In this document: piece after piece, positions 41,508 through 42,749 of the stretch | Position numbering within the stretch: the stretch's first letter is position 1 | How the letters are laid out: each line of letters begins with the position of its first letter | Assembly (NCBI GenBank): GCA_023453665.1 | Contig: JAEXTA010000024.1 | Span: 1-42,749, forward strand | Source: Bacteroidota bacterium | Lineage (GTDB): Bacteria > Bacteroidota > Ignavibacteria > Ignavibacteriales > Ignavibacteriaceae | Direction: 5' to 3' | Length of the DNA: 42,749 nt | Made by a program: the position numbers and the translations under genes | Notes under the pieces: model-generated | What the model was told of the DNA's origin: nothing | Database searches by the model: none | What the model saw: only the letters and a program-made list of their open reading frames with translations

Positions 41508-42749
41508 TCAACATTTTTTTAGTGATTGATTTTCCATTGCTTTTCAAACTATAAAAATAAACACCACTTGAAATTTTATTACCGTCGAATTCAATTGTAA
41601 ATTTTCCTGCTGGTTTTTCTTCCTGAACCAGTGTTGAGATTTCATTCCCAAGTACATCATATATCTTTAGAGTAACAAAAGCTCTTTCAGGTAAGTTATA
41701 TTCAATTGTAGTTGAAGGATTAAAAGGATTCGGATAATTATTTTTTAATTCAAATCCATCCGGAATATTCGGATCATCCTCAACATCTGTGAAGTCGGGT
41801 ACAAACCCGATTGCATCCAGCATTGGTTGAATTTCCGGATTAGCCATAAAATTATTCCAGAGTAATTGTGTTCGGTAATTTTCTATCATAATAATAATTG
41901 GGCCCTGGTCAATTGCAAGATAGCTGTTCGCATACCAATTCTGACTGATATTAAATGCATCCTTAAACCCGTAAGTACCCCAAAGACTACCGCCGTATTC
42001 ATAAAAAAAACTTTTCATTGCATTGATTGATTCGACCGGTGTATAAGGCATTGACGACAAAGCTGCAGTAGGTGCGATTGTTCCGTTATCGTTTGTTGGT
42101 GAAAAAGCATTATAACCAAACGGACCATCACACGCTGTAAGCCCCCAGGTATCAGAATCGTAACCACCGAAATTGTGAGGATTGTCTATGCAATAAAGAC
42201 GATTTATTAATGTTGTGTTCTGATTATTTATGAAGTAATTGGTGTAAGCATCCTTTTTATTTCTCGGATCAAATCCCAAAAAAGAGTAGTGAGCAAAGAA
42301 CAGGGGACCGCCGTAATCCCATCCCACATAAATAGGAATTCCGTAAAATGAATTTCCGTTAAGATAATTTGAACTGCTGGCCCAACCGGAATGATAAAGC
42401 GATGCAGGGATTGAATGTGTTGGTGAAGCTATCGCAAGAAGATATGTGATCATTGTTTCGTTCCATCCAACTAATGGAAAGTTCATCGTCCAGCCATAGT
42501 TTGGTGACCAATGCCAATAAAGAAAATTGCCGTTATCTTTTCTGTACCAATCCCATTCAACAGCCTCCCATATTGCCGTTATCAGGTTTCTGATTTGGGT
42601 TTCTTCTGTCGTGTTCAGATTAAAATAACTTCTTGCAGTTAAAAGTCCCTGAATTAAAAAAGCCGTTTCAACAAGATCACCGCCGTTATCATATTGACTG
42701 AAAGGAATAACATCACCGGTGGTACCATTCAACCAGTGAGGATAAACAC
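41497..42749 (-). CDS. GH144-type beta-1,2-glucanase with T9SS tail (5' end off window)
   Basis: The C-terminal ~416 residues of a secreted enzyme. The frame stays open to the window edge (VYPHWLNGTTGDVIPF at the visible start), so the TTG at 42732 is internal and the N-terminus with its signal peptide lies outside. GH144 blocks are plain: YDNGGDLVETAFLIQGLL, FPLVGWNETMITYLL, DSDTWGLTACDGPFGY, DNGTIAPTAALSSMPYTP, TYGFKDAFN and DQGPIIIMIENYRTQLLW. After about 320 visible residues a linker leads to a T9SS sorting domain (NYPNPFNPSTTIEYNLP ... SGVYFYS). It is therefore the outside-acting enzyme that first cuts beta-1,2-glucan, and the first gene of the locus seen here. The shorter paralogue downstream has no sorting domain. 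Confidence 0.92.
   Translation of the reverse strand, partial: VYPHWLNGTTGDVIPFSQYDNGGDLVETAFLIQGLLTARSYFNLNTTEETQIRNLITAIWEAVEWDWYRKDNGNFLYWHWSPNYGWTMNFPLVGWNETMITYLLAIASPTHSIPASLYHSGWASSSNYLNGNSFYGIPIYVGWDYGGPLFFAHYSFLGFDPRNKKDAYTNYFINNQNTTLINRLYCIDNPHNFGGYDSDTWGLTACDGPFGYNAFSPTNDNGTIAPTAALSSMPYTPVESINAMKSFFYEYGGSLWGTYGFKDAFNISQNWYANSYLAIDQGPIIIMIENYRTQLLWNNFMANPEIQPMLDAIGFVPDFTDVEDDPNIPDGFELKNNYPNPFNPSTTIEYNLPERAFVTLKIYDVLGNEISTLVQEEKPAGKFTIEFDGNKISSGVYFYSLKSNGKSITKKMLMLK

Noticed and set aside
29248..42749. Calling the carbohydrate locus a classical Sus-type PUL
   Set aside because: No SusC or SusD homologue is present in the window; transport genes are of the ABC type.
1..42749. tRNA, rRNA, CRISPR arrays, insertion sequences or prophage genes
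   Set aside because: I looked for cloverleaf-like blocks, regularly spaced repeats, transposase and phage-type genes and saw none.

Overview
The window looks like chromosomal DNA from a member of the Ignavibacteria (Bacteroidetes/Chlorobi group). It is AT-rich by eye. Three proteins end in type IX secretion (T9SS) sorting domains of the NYPNPFNPSTTI...SGIYFYK type. Many starts lack a strong Shine-Dalgarno. A multiheme cytochrome operon sits beside a dense two-component island and a glucan locus. The taxon is inferred from protein style; no rRNA gene or other marker is present.

Layout. 1-1476: the 3' part of a sigma-54 enhancer-binding protein and a small degenerate receiver. 1477-5887: a regulatory region with inverted repeats and a near-consensus promoter, then three cytochrome genes: a monoheme c cytochrome, a 13-heme c / b-type membrane fusion (CbcL-like) and a 7-heme NapC/NirT protein (ImcH-like). 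Together they resemble inner-membrane quinol oxidases of extracellular electron transfer. 5984-8695: a T9SS-exported M28 peptidase, a TPR protein and small unknowns. 8906-19380: eight same-strand signalling genes (three histidine kinases, one with an N-terminal receiver; three stand-alone receivers; a receiver-HDOD protein; a receiver fused to a degenerate HD-GYP domain), several overlapping. None has a recognisable DNA-binding output.

19526-29175: a small unknown protein, a YiiX-like papain-fold protein, a large BNR/VPS10-type beta-propeller protein, a glycerophosphodiester phosphodiesterase, a T9SS-exported reprolysin-like metalloprotease and an AbgT-family transporter. These look like mostly separate units, several ending in clear intrinsic terminators.

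29248-42749, all minus strand: a carbohydrate locus, transcribed from beyond the right edge. In transcription order: a GH144-type protein with a T9SS tail (5' end missing), a second GH144, a GH3 beta-glucosidase, a 1047-residue discoidin/six-hairpin protein, a GH2 enzyme without a signal peptide, a sugar-binding lipoprotein and two ABC permeases. GH144 is the endo-beta-1,2-glucanase family, so the simplest reading is extracellular cutting of beta-1,2-glucan, trimming to short oligosaccharides, ABC import and final hydrolysis inside. No SusC/SusD pair and no ABC ATPase gene lies in the window.

The strongest leads are the CbcL-like/ImcH-like pair in one putative operon, with a 13-bp dyad over its promoter, and the unassigned six-hairpin protein inside the GH144 locus.
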